From Diplodia intermedia (Eukaryota > Ascomycota > Dothideomycetes > Botryosphaeriales > Botryosphaeriaceae): a stretch of 64,000 bases of DNA. Shown here one piece after another: positions 43,598 to 55,900 of the stretch. The position numbers and the translations under genes are program-made. The DNA is taken from the NCBI GenBank assembly GCA_021495925.1, contig JAKEKT010000001.1, positions 558,001-622,000 of the forward strand, in the 5' to 3' direction. Positions within the stretch are counted from its first letter, which is position 1. Every line of letters begins with the position of its first letter. The notes under the pieces are model-generated. The model ran no database searches. It had not been told where the DNA came from and saw nothing but the letters and a program-made list of their open reading frames with translations.

Positions 43598-46586
43598 TCA
43601 TGTCCTCGGCGTTCTCCAGGTGCCGTCCGCGACCGTGGCGAACTTGACTCCGCGGCCCTTCCTTTGGATACCGCCGTTGTTGATCCATCGGCTCAGGTTC
43701 TTGCACTGGCTAACGTCGAGTTCCTCGAGATCGCTGCAGCCCTCGAGAACCGCTTCAACACCGGTGCCCGTGACACGAACGCAGCCACGGACAGAAAGAT
43801 ATTTCAGTTCAAGGAGGTGCAGACTAATGCTGCGGAGAGAACTGTCGGACACGGCCGAACCGCAGAATGCGAGATTGAGGTGTGTGAGCATTGGGCAGCC
43901 CAGGGCGAGAACTTCCGTAGCCGTGTCGGAAAGGGCACAACAGAAAGACTGAAATTTGCATTAGTGGTGATGGAACTGCAGGAGGGCTCTGGAAACTTAC
44001 CAGATCAAGCTCCCTAAGGGCCTTGGCTGCATTCGTCAAAAACACAATCGCGTTATCTGTGAGGTATGTGCAGTCTGCAAGACAAATCCTGGTGAGATTA
44101 GGGAATGGGTAGACGCTCCAGTGCTGAAAACCTTGGTCGGTGATTGTGGTGCATCTCGTGAGATCGATCGATTCCAGCCGCGTGGAGGCATGGACAGCAA
44201 TGTGTGCCATTGATCGGTCCGTGATGTGCTTGCAGTAGCTCAGCGTCAAGCGTCTGAGCTTCGGACAACCAACGACGGTTCCTGGAGGCAGTTGTTGCAC
44301 TTGTTGCTGCTGCTGACCCTTGCGACCGTACCGGCCGTTCATTTGAGCTTGTTGTGCCTGCATGTAACCGGGAGGCAAGTCGGGCACGACCCAACCGACC
44401 ACGCGTGCCAAGAGGTTATCTCCCACTTTACGACAGTTGCTAAGGTCAACCTCCTGCAATGCTTTGGCCTTGTTGACCATTTCAAGCACGGCTTGGCCAG
44501 TGATGTCCCACACACTCTTCATCTTCCATCTCTTTACGTTGGCACCGCATGTCGTTGCCAAGGCCGTGAAGCCTTCGTCTGTGAGATGGAAGCAGTTGCT
44601 GATGTCGACATACCGAGGTCTCTGGCCAACGAATGGACAGATGATATCCGTGAGAACCCGGTCCGTGATGCGCCGGTTGTAGGGAGCCAAGTCCAGGTCG
44701 TAGAGAATGCTGGGCGAAGAGGTCAGGATCTTGAGCCAGTGCATCGAAACAGTGCGGAGGCGCATCAATTCCGCAATGTCGAGATGCTGGAAGATCTTCA
44801 CTAGAATAATGTCTGGAAGAATGCCCTTTCCTTTACGGCTGGGTCGCCGAATGATCTTCTGGCGCTTGAAGGAACTCGATCGCTCTGGCGTAAGGCGTTC
44901 TTCTTGCGTGAATATGGGAGAAGGGAGAAGCCCATTTGGTTTGTGAGACTCATGGTGGAGCTTTGGCGCATCCTGCGACTTGGGTGTCTCCTGGGCTGGC
45001 TCTTGCACCGGAGGAGCGCCTGGTGGAGGCGGAGCAAGCGAAGCTCTCCTTGACCGAGAGCGAGCGTTGTCGAGATCAACGTTTAGGAACGGGTCAGGAT
45101 CAAAGGGTTCAACGGTCAGGCCGTCGTCTTTGGGTTTGGGAGGAAAGCCGTTTTCCTTTTCGGGAAAACTGTCTGTAAAGGTAACGGCGGGAAGGCTTTT
45201 TCTGCGCGACTCGGGGGTACGATCATTGATGACAAGCTCGTTGATTGCGGGTGTACCATCACAAATATCGGGCATCTCCGTGTCCCTCAGGGCGGCGGCA
45301 TCCAACCGGGCTCTCGCAGTGTTTTCTATCTGCTGTCGCAGCTCGGGGGAGCAGCGTTGCCACAGCTCGTTCAGGACATCGCCGCCAATCGCCAGACACT
45401 CGACCGAGGCGATTGAGCGTACTGTTGCGGTGCGTCGCGGAGCCAAGTCCAGACTGACAACCTCTCCAAAATACTGGCCAGCCTTGAGACGGGCGATCAC
45501 GTGCTGGATGTTTTTGGGGCTGGATTGCTTTTTCCTGGTTTCTTCGTCCGGCGGCGTCTCGGACACGACTTCGACTTCACCTCGCACAATGAAAAACACG
45601 TCGCGCCCGTGCGAACCCTGCTGGATGACATCGGTGAATGGAGGATAGGTGCGGGGCTGGGCGTTGAGCCCCAGGAAATGCAGAATATCCGACGGCAAGC
45701 TGGAGAACAAGGGCAGCTCCTTCAACAGCTGGCGCACGTTGACGGTCCCGCTGCCGATGGCGCTCGACGCCGCCGCCTCGGCGAGGCCTGGACTGGGTGA
45801 CTTCCTTTTCTTGTTACTAACCACGACCTCCCCGTCCCTGATCTCGCCGGCGTCGCCCATCTCCACGTCGCCGTCGGTTGTGTCTCGCGTCCGCTTGCCG
45901 CTGCGAGACGGCCCTCGAGCATGCTGCTTGGAGTCCCTGAGCTCCTTCTTCTTGCGCTCCAAGATGGCCAGGCGCTCCTTGGCCTCGTCCAGGATGGACT
46001 GCTCGACCTCGGGGAACCCGGGCAGCTCCTTCTTGAGGTCCTCCTTGTTCAGGCGGACCACCATGGAGCGCATCTTGGCGACAATGGTGGCCGTGCGCGG
46101 GATGTCCATCAGGATACCAATCTCGCCGAAGAAGGCGCCGGGACGCAGCTCGGCGAAGGTGCTCTCGCCGTCACGCGAGGTGACGCGGACGCCACCGCGG
46201 ACCAGCCAGTACATGGCCTTGGCCTCATCGCCTTCGGCTATGATGGTGTCGTGTGGCGAGTACAGCTGGGGCCGCAGGTGGGTGCCAATGGCGGCGAGGA
46301 ACGAGTCGGGAGCGGACAGGAACAGCGGAAAGGAGCGGAGGCGGTCGATGAGGTCGAGGGGCAGGCCCTGGATGGTGGAGGCCGTGAGCGGTGAGGGTCG
46401 CACCGGCTTGGTGGGATTCGTCTCCGAGTCGAAGGCGCGTATCAAGGCGAAGGGGTCGGGAACAGGACCGCCGTTCACCTTGCTGGCGTGGACAGTCGGG
46501 CCTCCGGACCTATGATGGCGCCGCATGGTGGAGGAGCGGCGCCGGCGCGCGTGTCGAATGATGGTGGTGGTGGGCGACGGGTGCAC
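43598..46586 (-). CDS. Cyclic-nucleotide-binding / F-box / leucine-rich-repeat protein
   Basis: Exons on the minus strand are 46586-44001 and 43948-43598; a 52-nt intron, phase 0, gives 978 residues. Two cNMP-binding folds lie at about residues 80-190 (GAFFGEIGILMDIPRTATI) and 282-415 (GQYFGEVVSLDLAPRRTATV). Both have the E..L..PRTA-like phosphate-binding cassette. A basic linker (SGKRTRDTTDG; NKKRKSPSP) could be a nuclear signal. An F-box follows at about 590-630 (LPDIILVKIFQHLDIAEL), then Amn1/Grr1-like LRRs (YVDISNCFHLTDEGF, LTLSYCKHITDRS and on) with a GQQQQQVQQ insert. Family knowledge: F-box LRR proteins are SCF ubiquitin-ligase substrate receptors; the cNMP fusion is found in filamentous fungi. 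A downstream Met at 46526 is an alternative start. Ligand binding is inferred from the motifs. Confidence 0.9.
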
Positions 46587-47988
46587 GGGGAAGAGTAGTC
46601 AAACGCGTCGGCGACCTTCCACCCTTTTGTCGTGTCGGTGGGAGGAGCTGTGAATTACGTAAGGCAGGCCGGAGGCTAGAAAAGTCGCATGGTTCGCGGA
46701 GCGCGAGGGAATTGGGCGGTGCGGCTCCGGGGGGCGCTATATACTGGTGAGGGTTTGTTGGACAAGAAGCGGTCAACTCGAGGTGGAGCGCCACATGCGC
46801 GGGGGGAAAGACAGGCCTTGCGGGTGGGGAGACGGGAGCTTCGGCCAGAGGCAAATTGCCAATCGCGGACCACGACCTACACGGCGAATGCTAGCGCAGG
46901 CAGACAGCAGCGCGCAACAGGACGGCAGCGACACGGCTTTCGCGCGAACGAGCGGCTGCTGGATACGCGCCGCGCCGGGCGTGGCTTTCTGATGGTGAGG
47001 TGTAGAGCCAGCCCCACCGTGCGCCTTGGCTCGTGCCTGCTGCTTGCCTTCGATTGCACTTTCGAGAATATCGCTAACGCTGCCACCACGAGCGTCGCTG
47101 CGCGTAAAGGAGCCAGCCCTGCGCCCGCCCCGTCGCCCGTCGCCGTCACCGCAGGCACGCTCGAGCGCCTACCCTGCGAGCTGGCCCGTTGAAAGGGGCT
47201 TCCCGGCGTCGGTGCGCGCGGGTATGGAATACGTCCGCAGAACGTCATGCACAGTGCCTGGGTAAAGCTATACAGGGTCCGCCGTTGCGTGCCCTCGCGC
47301 GACCAGCCAGCCAGACAAGCGTTGTTCCCAGATCTTCCTCAGCGCTTGGCGGGTTGGCTGGCTCCTCACGATCCGCCCACGCGCCGGGGATCAGCAGGGG
47401 AAACTGGCCCTGCAGCCCCGACAGCAACGGCTGCCAGAGAGCCCGCTGCATCCGCCGTCCAGCACCACACACGCGCGCGCCCGCCGTCTGCACCCTGCTG
47501 CATGCCTGACTCGCCACTCCCCAGCGCCGGCCGACCGCTGCCAGCCCACAGCGAGCCGAAACTCATATTCAGTTCATCCTGCTAGCCGCAGGCCGTGTCG
47601 TACTTCTGCGGCCGCGCGTAGCAGGTGACAGAAGATTTAAGCCCCGAGATCGACACGCTTTTTCTGTGGATGGCCGGATATAAGAAAGATCCGGACGTAG
47701 ACGTGGGCATTGAAAACCTACATTTACGTCCGGATCCTGTATTCAACTACCTGCACCTCCCATGTGAGTACGAGGGTTGGCCAATTTCTCTTGTCACCCG
47801 CTGTGCGCGTGCTCCCCGATCGCTCCCGCTGTTTCTGCAGGATCGAGCCTCGCGCGACGCCAGCAGCAATGACTCACGCAGAGGCTGACCCTGTCTGTGG
47901 CGGCGTCCACTTTCGTCCAGCCCGTACATAAGAGCCTGCGTTTGCGACTGTTGCTGTTGCTGCACGTTTCTTTCAACCGATCTTCATC
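46587..47988. promoter_or_regulatory. Divergent intergenic region with an inverted repeat
   Basis: About 1.4 kb between divergent genes. Shadow ORFs only. It contains the inverted repeat at 47688-47736. Confidence 0.45.
47688..47736. repeat. Perfect 12-bp inverted repeat, related to 4.2 kb element
   Basis: GATCCGGACGTA at 47688-47699 and its exact complement at 47725-47736, with a 25-nt loop. The right arm and the following TATTCAACTACCT, plus the later CCAATTTCTCTTGTCACCC block, match the element around 4205-4300. Confidence 0.7.
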
Positions 47989-49509
47989 ATGGCCTCGCCC
48001 CCGGGCCCAGGCTCGCTTGCGCGCATCCTTTGCCACGAGCACTTCATTGTCCTCAGTCTGCACAGCTCGTCATCTTCCGCACCCGTTCCAGCCGAGTTCC
48101 TGACTTGGCTAGAACAGTGCTGCGCTTTACTCTGCCAAGGTGTGTTGTTCCTGTTGACAAACACGTCCCATCTAGTTCCTTGCGAAGGTTTGGAATCTAC
48201 ACATAGTTGCTTCAATCAGCGACGGGGGGAGAACGTGGCGTCCTTCGCGGCATGCGGAAGGATGATAAGTCTCTTGCACCCCACTCACTGTGCGGGCGGA
48301 CCGAGCCAGAGCCAGTGCTCGGAACGCCATGTACATAGGTAGGGCGTGCACCGACCCTCACCGTTCGCCGCTTCGCGTGCTACAAAGCCAGCAACCACGT
48401 GAGCCAGGCGGCAGCAGGCCATGGAGCACGCGAACCTACGGTGAGGCTCGGCGTCCGTGTGAAGGGCTGCGTAGCTGTCGGGCGTTTTCCACCTGCATGA
48501 CGCCGTGCTTCTGCTGCGCTGGCCCCATCCACCTACCGTCTCGCACCGCCAGCACGCTCCTGCCCGCATCGCAAGGAGACTGGCTCGGATCTGCGCCAGA
48601 CTCTGCTCGCTACCTCGTCGGCGCCCAGTCATCCCGCGTGTGCGCCATCGCTGACCATCGTCATCACGTGCAGAAATCCACGCCGCCCTCCCCCAGCTGC
48701 GCCTTCTCCAGCATCCTTCGGTTCTCGCCCCTGCAGATCCATCGGCGCTGAATCCTCAAACACTGCGTTATCTCATCGGTGTTGCTCGGCAGCACGCCCC
48801 CGACTCCCAACCGCAGCAGCTGCCCGGTGGGCATGACGGTCAGCCGGACGATGGCGATGCTACGCTCTCCACTCGCCTGACGTGCGGGCTCCAGGCTTTT
48901 CTGAAGCAACTGCGCATCCATCCGGTGTTTTCAAAGACCTCCGGCCTCTGGCTCAATGTGCGCTATGTCACGCGAGCCGACCTGGGTGCAGCCGAAAACC
49001 TTGCCAGCCATTCGCCGCCTGCCTCTGCAAACGACGACGGTAGTGCCGGGCATCAGCACGCCCAAACACCGGTGCTGCCCGCATCCGCACTATCGGCCAT
49101 CGGCACGGCCCTGCGCATCGCACCCGAGCCAAGTGCTGCTCCCGCCATCGTCCCGCATTCATCGCTCCAGCCAACGGCGCAGCAGTCCGCCTCCTTCGCT
49201 GCTGGTTCGTCGGGACCGAGAGCCAAGCTGCGCCCCGTGTCGGACGTCCTCGACCGTCTGCGCTGGGACGACAGCTTGGGCGGGACTGCCGCCTACGCCG
49301 TCGGCTACCGTGACCGTTTCGACGGCGTGCTGGAACTGTCGCTGGACCATTGGGTTGCGGAGAGCACCGCCGAGGACTGGATCCCGTTGCACCGTGTCAG
49401 CTACGTCAAGCGCCGTCGGGACGGCGTGCTCGTCTGGTGGCGTGAGGGGAGGGTGGACCTCATCTTCGGCAGCGGGAACGGTGCTGCTTCTGACGCTAAT
49501 GTAGACTGA
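47989..49509 (+). CDS. MJ1316 (DUF504) RNA cyclic-group end recognition domain protein
   Basis: The main exon is 48674-49509. Its acceptor (GTGCAG at 48673) agrees in phase with a plausible first exon 47989-48139 (MASPPGPGSLARILCHEHFI and on); together they give 328 residues. The implied 534-nt intron is long for this genome, so a missed exon is possible. The C-terminus is a clear MJ1316 domain: PVSDVLDRLRWDD, YAVGYRDRFDGVLEL, WIPLHRVSYVKRR and WWREGRVDLIFGSG. Family knowledge: the domain is thought to recognise 2',3'-cyclic or similar RNA ends and is fused to RNA ligase or phosphoesterase domains elsewhere. No such partner domain is seen here. The N-terminal half is helical and unrecognised. 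The apparent start at 48925 is a GTG inside the exon and is not the start. Confidence 0.72.
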
Positions 49510-50559
49510 AGCCCGGCAAGGGCATCTCTTCAGCACAGCACGCTTATGTAGTGGCTCGCCACAGCGCCTGTCTGACGTCTTGCCTTGCCTCGGTTGGTGC
49601 AGCATGTGCGGAGAACGTGCTGGAAGCAGCAATATGGAGAGGAGAGAGAAACGCGGGGTGGCACGCTGCGCGCTGCCCTCCGAATGGCGGCTTGATGCAC
49701 CTTTCAACATCGTCGTGCGGATCCTGGCTAGGTCACCATCAGGCACGGACGCCAGTCTGATAGGTAGGCGGCGATGCTTGCTGCGGTCGAGTGGGCGGCT
49801 CACGCGCCCAGGATCTTGTTACCAGGTGGGGTTAGCCCGGGACACGATGTGTCGATCTGCATTTTCGAGAAAGAAATCCGGGGCTGCGGAAACGAGGCTA
49901 TGTGCTGGCAAATGCCCATACACGATCTGCAGCCCATTGCATTAGTAGGGTACCCATCCATAGTGCCGGAGAGAACCAGGTTTCTTACCAAAATTTGCAG
50001 CTTACTGCGTTCATGACATGGAAATCTGAACAGCTGCCGGCCCAAAGGTGTATTTGCATTCATATTTTTACGTCATATGCGTCGTGATTTACAGTCTCGC
50101 AGCTCCTGGCGATAGATGCTTCCTCCCAATGCCTAAAAAGTACCAGCCTACTGCCCACAGCGCCATTCATAGTAAACAGAGAAAAAGGAAAGGCTTTCAT
50201 CCAGTTGTCGTCAAAGTGGAGGGAGAACGAGATGCGCATGTCAATCCACATAAAATATATGCAAACTCCCTTCAAAGACACCCTGAACGCGACCCTTCTT
50301 GAAAATATCGGTCACCGAAGATAACCGAGAGGGTGCTCAACTGGAAGACAAACTGTGAAATATGAAAGGGGGATGCCTCAGGAAGACGAGTTTCACCAAA
50401 TGTTTTGACTCCTTATGAACATGATTCGTCCAAGTATCGAAGAAACCATACTGTGAGTGAGATGATGGAAATACGATGGAACTATGATGAAAATAAAGAC
50501 ATTGTCGTAGGTCGTATCAAATTTCTTGGGATGCATCAGAGTCAGAGGGCGGGGTCCGG
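49510..50559. other. Convergent 3' gap
   Basis: About 1 kb between convergent genes. No supported gene. Confidence 0.5.
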
Positions 50560-51897
50560 TCAACGGCTTCTTCTTCGCCTGCGCTCGTAGTAGTAGTCGT
50601 CATCGTCGCCATGGGTCGACCGCTCGTTTCTCACTTGTCTCCTCTCGTACTTCCTCTCTGCCTCGTGTGCACCCACTGCACCAACCACAGCAGCTGCAAC
50701 GGTTGCCAAGGTGTCACCTTTGGTCAGCTCGGTCCCCAGGAACCCTCCAGCCAATGCACCCATGGCAGCTGAGGCGACGCCAGTGCCATGAGGTGATTTG
50801 CTGCGGCGCGGGCGTCTTGATGTCGAGCTGCGAACGCTGTCATGGCGGCGTGGCTCCTGGTTGTAGGAAGGGGCGTTTGAGTAGGCGTCTCGAGCAGAGT
50901 AGCTGCCGCGATATTCTTCAGCACGTGCCATTCGAACAGGCAGGGGAACAGCGTTTCCATGGATAGAAGCCGCCCGAGATTTTCGGGAATATGGATACGG
51001 TGGCGCAACGTATTCGTCTGCAGATTTCATGGCGCCGGTGGCGGGTAGGTCTTGGCCCGGTGGATACTCATATGTATCCCGCTGATCCCGGAAGCGGACG
51101 ACATCGTACGTGTCCTGAGCATGGCTCCTACGGCTTGCATGGCTGCGGATACTGCTGCTGCGTCGCCCGCTGTAGGCCTCAGAAGGTGTGCTGGGGCCGT
51201 CGGCGTCCGGGTCGTTGAAGGCCTCGGTATCGACGTAGGCGCGTGTGAAATTCCTGCGAGAGCGGCTTATCTCGTCCTCATCCTCCGAGTAGTCATCGGT
51301 GTGCGTGAAGGGTGCGCGGCCGCCGTGGAGACCGCTGGCCGAGAGGGCGCGGCGACTGTACTCGGTGCGGGGCGGCGGTGGTCGGTATGGAACCAGCTCC
51401 CGATTCTGACGATCGTCCCTGTAGCCGCGCGGAGCGTCTCGGTAATAGTCCTGGGGGCGACCATCCATGCTGTAGCGGTCGTAGCGGTCATTGCGGTTCT
51501 GCTCCCGCCTAGATCTCCCTCTTGGCCCGCGCGAGTCGGCATAGCCGTAGCCGTAGTCGTCGTCGTCGTCGTCGTAGTTCCCGTCATAGCCGTAGTTATG
51601 TTGGGCAGGCGGTGGCTCGCCATGTTGCCTTGGGTGATCTACCTGGCCCGCTGATTTGCGCCTTTGCCTGAGCTTGGACAATCGCTTCTTCGGGTTGGGA
51701 ATCCTGTCGTAGACCTTGTCGTAATACTTGCTGTTTGCGAATTGCGCAATGGCGCCAGCGCCTATGTCCTTTTCAAAGTCAGCCCAAGCATCAGGCAAGC
51801 GGGCGGGAGGGGGCCAGGCGTACGACAAGTGCAGGGTCCATGGCGCGGGCGTGGAGCAGCCGATGGGCAGCAGAAGGGGCTCGAGAAAGGTTGGCAA
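50560..51897 (-). CDS. Charged low-complexity protein with C-terminal glycine-zipper segment
   Basis: 445 codons in one open frame. The C-terminal half is convincing: Arg/Ser/Tyr/Asp-rich, with basic clusters (SSTSRRPRRSKSPHG), a Gly/Ala-zipper-like hydrophobic pair (VASAAMGALAGGFLGTEL; LATVAAAVVGAVGAHEAERK) and an Arg-rich end. The middle is Asp/Tyr/Gly-rich (YGYDGNYDDDDDDYGYGY) and probably disordered. The start is uncertain: the first about 36 codons (to ...PPARLPDAWADFEKD) are Pro-rich and unlike the rest, so the true first exon may lie upstream or a short intron may be hidden there. Fungal proteins of this make-up are mostly annotated as hypothetical. No function is claimed. Confidence 0.6.
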   Translation of the reverse strand: MPTFLEPLLLPIGCSTPAPWTLHLSYAWPPPARLPDAWADFEKDIGAGAIAQFANSKYYDKVYDRIPNPKKRLSKLRQRRKSAGQVDHPRQHGEPPPAQHNYGYDGNYDDDDDDYGYGYADSRGPRGRSRREQNRNDRYDRYSMDGRPQDYYRDAPRGYRDDRQNRELVPYRPPPPRTEYSRRALSASGLHGGRAPFTHTDDYSEDEDEISRSRRNFTRAYVDTEAFNDPDADGPSTPSEAYSGRRSSSIRSHASRRSHAQDTYDVVRFRDQRDTYEYPPGQDLPATGAMKSADEYVAPPYPYSRKSRAASIHGNAVPLPVRMARAEEYRGSYSARDAYSNAPSYNQEPRRHDSVRSSTSRRPRRSKSPHGTGVASAAMGALAGGFLGTELTKGDTLATVAAAVVGAVGAHEAERKYERRQVRNERSTHGDDDDYYYERRRRRSR

Positions 51898-52458
51898 TGC
51901 TTCGAAGGCGGAGCAGCGGCGAGCGGTGGAAAAGTTAGCGGGCGGAGCTATAATATGAAGGCACCCATGGCTGCCCGAGACGGCGTGCAGATGATGACAG
52001 GCTGCAGCAGGCGGCGGGGGCGCAGGGCTGTTCGCTGATGATCGGCGTCGAGGTGCAGGCGGATCTCAACACATCGACCGGACGAGTCACGAAAGAGGTG
52101 CGCGCAAAAGGGGGAGGCGGGAAAGGCGGAGAAATACAAGCTCATGCGCCAGGACATGGGCGACGGGCCGCGGGAGTGGCAGTGGCAGTGGCAGGCTGGC
52201 CGAGACAGGCGCCGTGATGCCGCCTGCCGCCCTGCCGCCCTGCCCTGCCGGCCAATCAGGGTCCGATGACGTAGGGCGAGCGCTGGCCTCCACGTCAGGT
52301 CACCCGCCACGGCGGCCTGTCTCAGGCACAGCAGCGCCGAACCACTGCAGTCACCGGCGGGTATTGCTTGTATCGGCCAAAAGGTTTGCATTTCTACCGC
52401 ACCATCAAAGCAACAAGCGCCCCAACCCCCCACGGCTCACAGAAGTCTAGTGCGCATC
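51898..52458. other. Gap between two minus-strand genes
   Basis: Contains a TATA-like TATAATATG on the plus strand near 51950 and a GGCAGT run at about 52175-52195. No gene supported. Confidence 0.4.
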
Positions 52459-52935
52459 TCAAGCGTTGGCGGCCGCCTCGAGCAGCTTGTTCTGCTGCTC
52501 GGGGTGCGTCTTCTCGACGTTGCCCTTGGCCATCTTCTTGGTGACCATGTTGCCGTCAATCTCGACGTCCTCCTTCAGCTCGCCGTCGGCAACCCGCCAC
52601 TTGCCCGCGATCTTGAGCGAGCCGACCGGCGGCTTCGCGTCCACGAGCGAGTCGACGCCGCCGGCCACGTTGGTGAGGGTGAGCTTGTAGGTGGTCTGCA
52701 CACCGGTCAGCAGCCGCCGCCGTCACATGGCCATATCACCACCTACCTGGCCAATGGGCTTCTTGTCGGTGACGTTGTAGGTCGCCTGGGTCGACGCGTC
52801 GCCCGAGTCGAGCTCGTAGGAGACGAGGGCAGGGCAGAGCGTCTTGATCATGAGGTCGTGGTTGTGGAGAGAGGTGATGACCTGCTCCTCGCTGACGCCG
52901 GCGGGGAGGGGGGTGGAAACGCTGGTGGTCGTCAT
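52459..52935 (-). CDS. DUF7053-like small fungal protein
   Basis: Exons on the minus strand are 52935-52747 and 52695-52459; a 51-nt intron, phase 0, gives 141 residues. The sequence runs from STPLPAGVSEEQVITSLHNH through CPALVSYELDSGD and TYNVTDKKPIGQ to AGKWRVADGELKEDVEIDGN and ends KGNVEKTHPEQQNKL. It resembles the fungal DUF7053 group (SRPBCC/polyketide-cyclase-like fold is suspected). No signal peptide or membrane segment. Function unknown; a small-ligand-binding role is only inferred from the fold guess. Confidence 0.78.
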
Positions 52936-55900
52936 GTTGGAGGTTCGAGGTGTGTGTTGGGGTGTTGTCTGTCGGAGGGGGCTGCTGCTGCAATGCCATC
53001 GCAGCCGTCGCCATTTATACAGCTGGGCTGGGTTGAGGTCGCAGAGCCAAGCTGACGAGTCCGGCGCGCAGGCGCGAAGTCCGCGAGTGAGGTCGAGCGT
53101 CAGCACCAACTGTGCTGAGCCACACACGGCTCCCCATGGGGTGCTGACGGACGCTGTGGATGGCTGAGGACCGGGAGGAGCTCTCGTCGGCTCCGTTCGG
53201 CTCCGCACTCCTCAGCAGCCGCAGCCACCGGTCGTACAAACGCTCCTCCAACGGCTGCTCAGTGCTGCTCGGCCGACGAGTCCTCCAGTTCCTGCTTCTC
53301 GCTTCCCGCTTCCCGCCTGCCGCCTCCCGCTCGACGGGCGTTTCGCGGCACACGCACACCAAAAATAGCGATGCCTGGGCTGATCGGCCGACGGCACTGC
53401 GACGCCCTCACGTCGCGGGCCGCGAGGCTGAGTGTCAGCGGCTGCTGAGAGCTTACATACGCCATCCAGTTACCTACTTACACGCGGCCTGTTTCTCGGC
53501 CCAATGCTCCAGACTGGGTGACGGCCTACTTCCACTCACCACCAACAACCACGCCAACCCTGCAGCCTACCCCGCTCTCCGCCTCCGCCCTTCTGTCTCA
53601 CCATCAACGACACAACCCACGAGCTCGCCGTCTTGGGTCGGTCCGCTGCGGGTCATGCCGTCGGACTGCCGGTCCGTGAGACCATTTCGGGACTATAGAA
53701 CTGGACTCTTGTCTGTTGCAAGAATACAAGGCTCTGCGGAGAACGAAGCCGGCTTGCGCTAGCCTTGACAGCCCCAACAATCGGCCCGCCGTCTCGGCGG
53801 TGGTGCTCGTGGCTGGTCTGTCGCCAGTTGTGCTCATGCGCTAGAATCTACTTGCGGGCGTCAGCACCTTCCACGGGCCGGCATGATTCGTAGATGGTGC
53901 TTACTGCGTCGCAATTATAGCTGCTGAGATAGAGCTCGCCGCGAGTAAGCCGTAGGTAGAGATATGCCCTTCTAGCCCTGCGCCATGTTCCAGGCTGATC
54001 GACAGGCCCTGGAACTGAGGACATCGACCGCCGCTTCGATGCTCTGGCCGTTGACAGGCGTGCTCCCTATGTATGAGGCGCGGTGCATCAGCGAGACCCA
54101 CGTCAATTGCCTCATTTAACAAAGCGGCGGCCACGTATGCAGCGAAATCGTTGAGCATTTCAACCTCGTCGCGGCTGCGCACTAAGGTCTGGATAAGCGC
54201 TAGGGAAGCCACCCACACAGCCGTCAGCGCCTTTCTCATTACATTGTGATCCTGTCTCTATGCGCTCTATCGCGTGGCAGCGAACAGCAGGCATCAAACA
54301 CTGTACACGTTAGCTGGACTGTCTCGTGTAAGTGGATGCTGTATGGCAGCTCGTCAGGAGCAATGTGACCACTCTGCCTGACCCTCCGTCCTGATTGCAC
54401 AGAGTGCTGTGATGGCTGCTGGCTCTCTCACTGCAGGGAGTACCATCCATCATACAGACTGCAGGGCCGCTTGAACACTCTTGCAACAGAGCATTTGACG
54501 TTTCCCCGCTGTACTCTGACTGCACTGTCAATCTCGCTCCAATAGATGTGTCGACGGCCACCGTCCACTGCGCTGGGCCGCGGCGTTGTTCACCACGTCT
54601 GTTTGCATCATCCTTCTACTGGTGGCTCTGCGCCGCTTCCCGTAACACCGAACGCAATGCCGTTCGTATAGCCTTCGGGGATATTCTCGCCGGCGGAGCT
54701 GTTGGCTCTTCGTGATATATACCGCGCTACTCGAGCGCTTGGTTTCGTTTCGCCATTCGATGCTGGTATGGGAGTTGCTTCGATGAAATAATTGCGGGCA
54801 GCAAGTGAGTATAATCAGGTTGGTGCAGTCTGTCTGAGGCATGACGGCGGCGACCGTGATCGTTATGATAAGGCGGCGGCGGAAGGTGGGTGGCATCCTG
54901 AGAGCCATCGTTTTAGCGACTGATGCTCTGTTCAAAGCACTCCAAGAAGCGAAAGGGAAACATCATGGATATGCGCAAGGGCAAAGGATCTGAGATGGCC
55001 TTGATGGCGTCCACTCGCCTTGCTGCCGGCGCCGTGACGCTTCATCGGCTATCCGAAAGGGCAGCCTCAGTCCTCTGCGCTCAACCAACAAAGCCCGCAC
55101 CTGCTTAAGGCGGCAATGATTGCCTGAGATGCTGTCGGAGATGTCGATCGATATGATGGTATGCTTGGAGGTGTTTACTGGACACAGAGCTCGGTTGTGG
55201 GACAGCGTGCGGTGCTCAGGCCTTCTGTTGGATCGCTGCTTCAATGCCATATCCAGTACGGACGGCCTGTGCACATGGCTTGCCTGGCTCTATATTTGCA
55301 GCGGCTCCATCGGTCGAGGTCGGTCGCCGCTTAACATTCCCGAAACCGATTGTATGTTTGTGGGTCTCCCCGCTCAAGGAACGTAGCGTTGGGTATGTGC
55401 TTAGGAGGTACCTGGCGCTGCTGCTCGCAACGCACGGCCGCATCTTGGAAATCGAGCGATGTGGAGATAACTGGCTCCGCCGGTGGGGTCTGGAATGACG
55501 CATTCTGGCAACTGCATGAAAGGCGATACCCGAACCGTTGAGTGGAGACCACCGCTTGGGCCTGGGATCCGGGCCTCGAGACGGTGCAACACACCGTGGA
55601 AAGGCATTTTGCCACCGCCCCTGCCCCTTATGTCAATCCCCGCCGGCAACGGTATTGAAAAGCAAAGAAGCTTCGCATACCCCCGTGCCCTTTGCCTTCG
55701 GTTCTGTGGAATGTTCCCGCGCAAAGCATGGCCTTTAGTTGGACAACCAATGAGAGGTAATTCCCACCGTCGCATCACTGCCCCATCTTTCCACCCTTTC
55801 GACAGCTGTTGCTTTGTCCTTTGGTTTGAGTGTCTTCAAACTATCACTGCCTTCATCAAAGGGGGGATGTGATGATCACTGCGGCGTGATGAATAGCAGA

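Noticed and set aside
48925..49509. Separate short gene starting at 48925
   Set aside because: The codon there is GTG and the same frame extends upstream to 48674 with protein-like sequence and a good splice acceptor.
53160..53762. 200-codon plus-strand ORF
   Set aside because: Composition follows GC content, overlapping ORFs occur in other frames, and no domain is visible.
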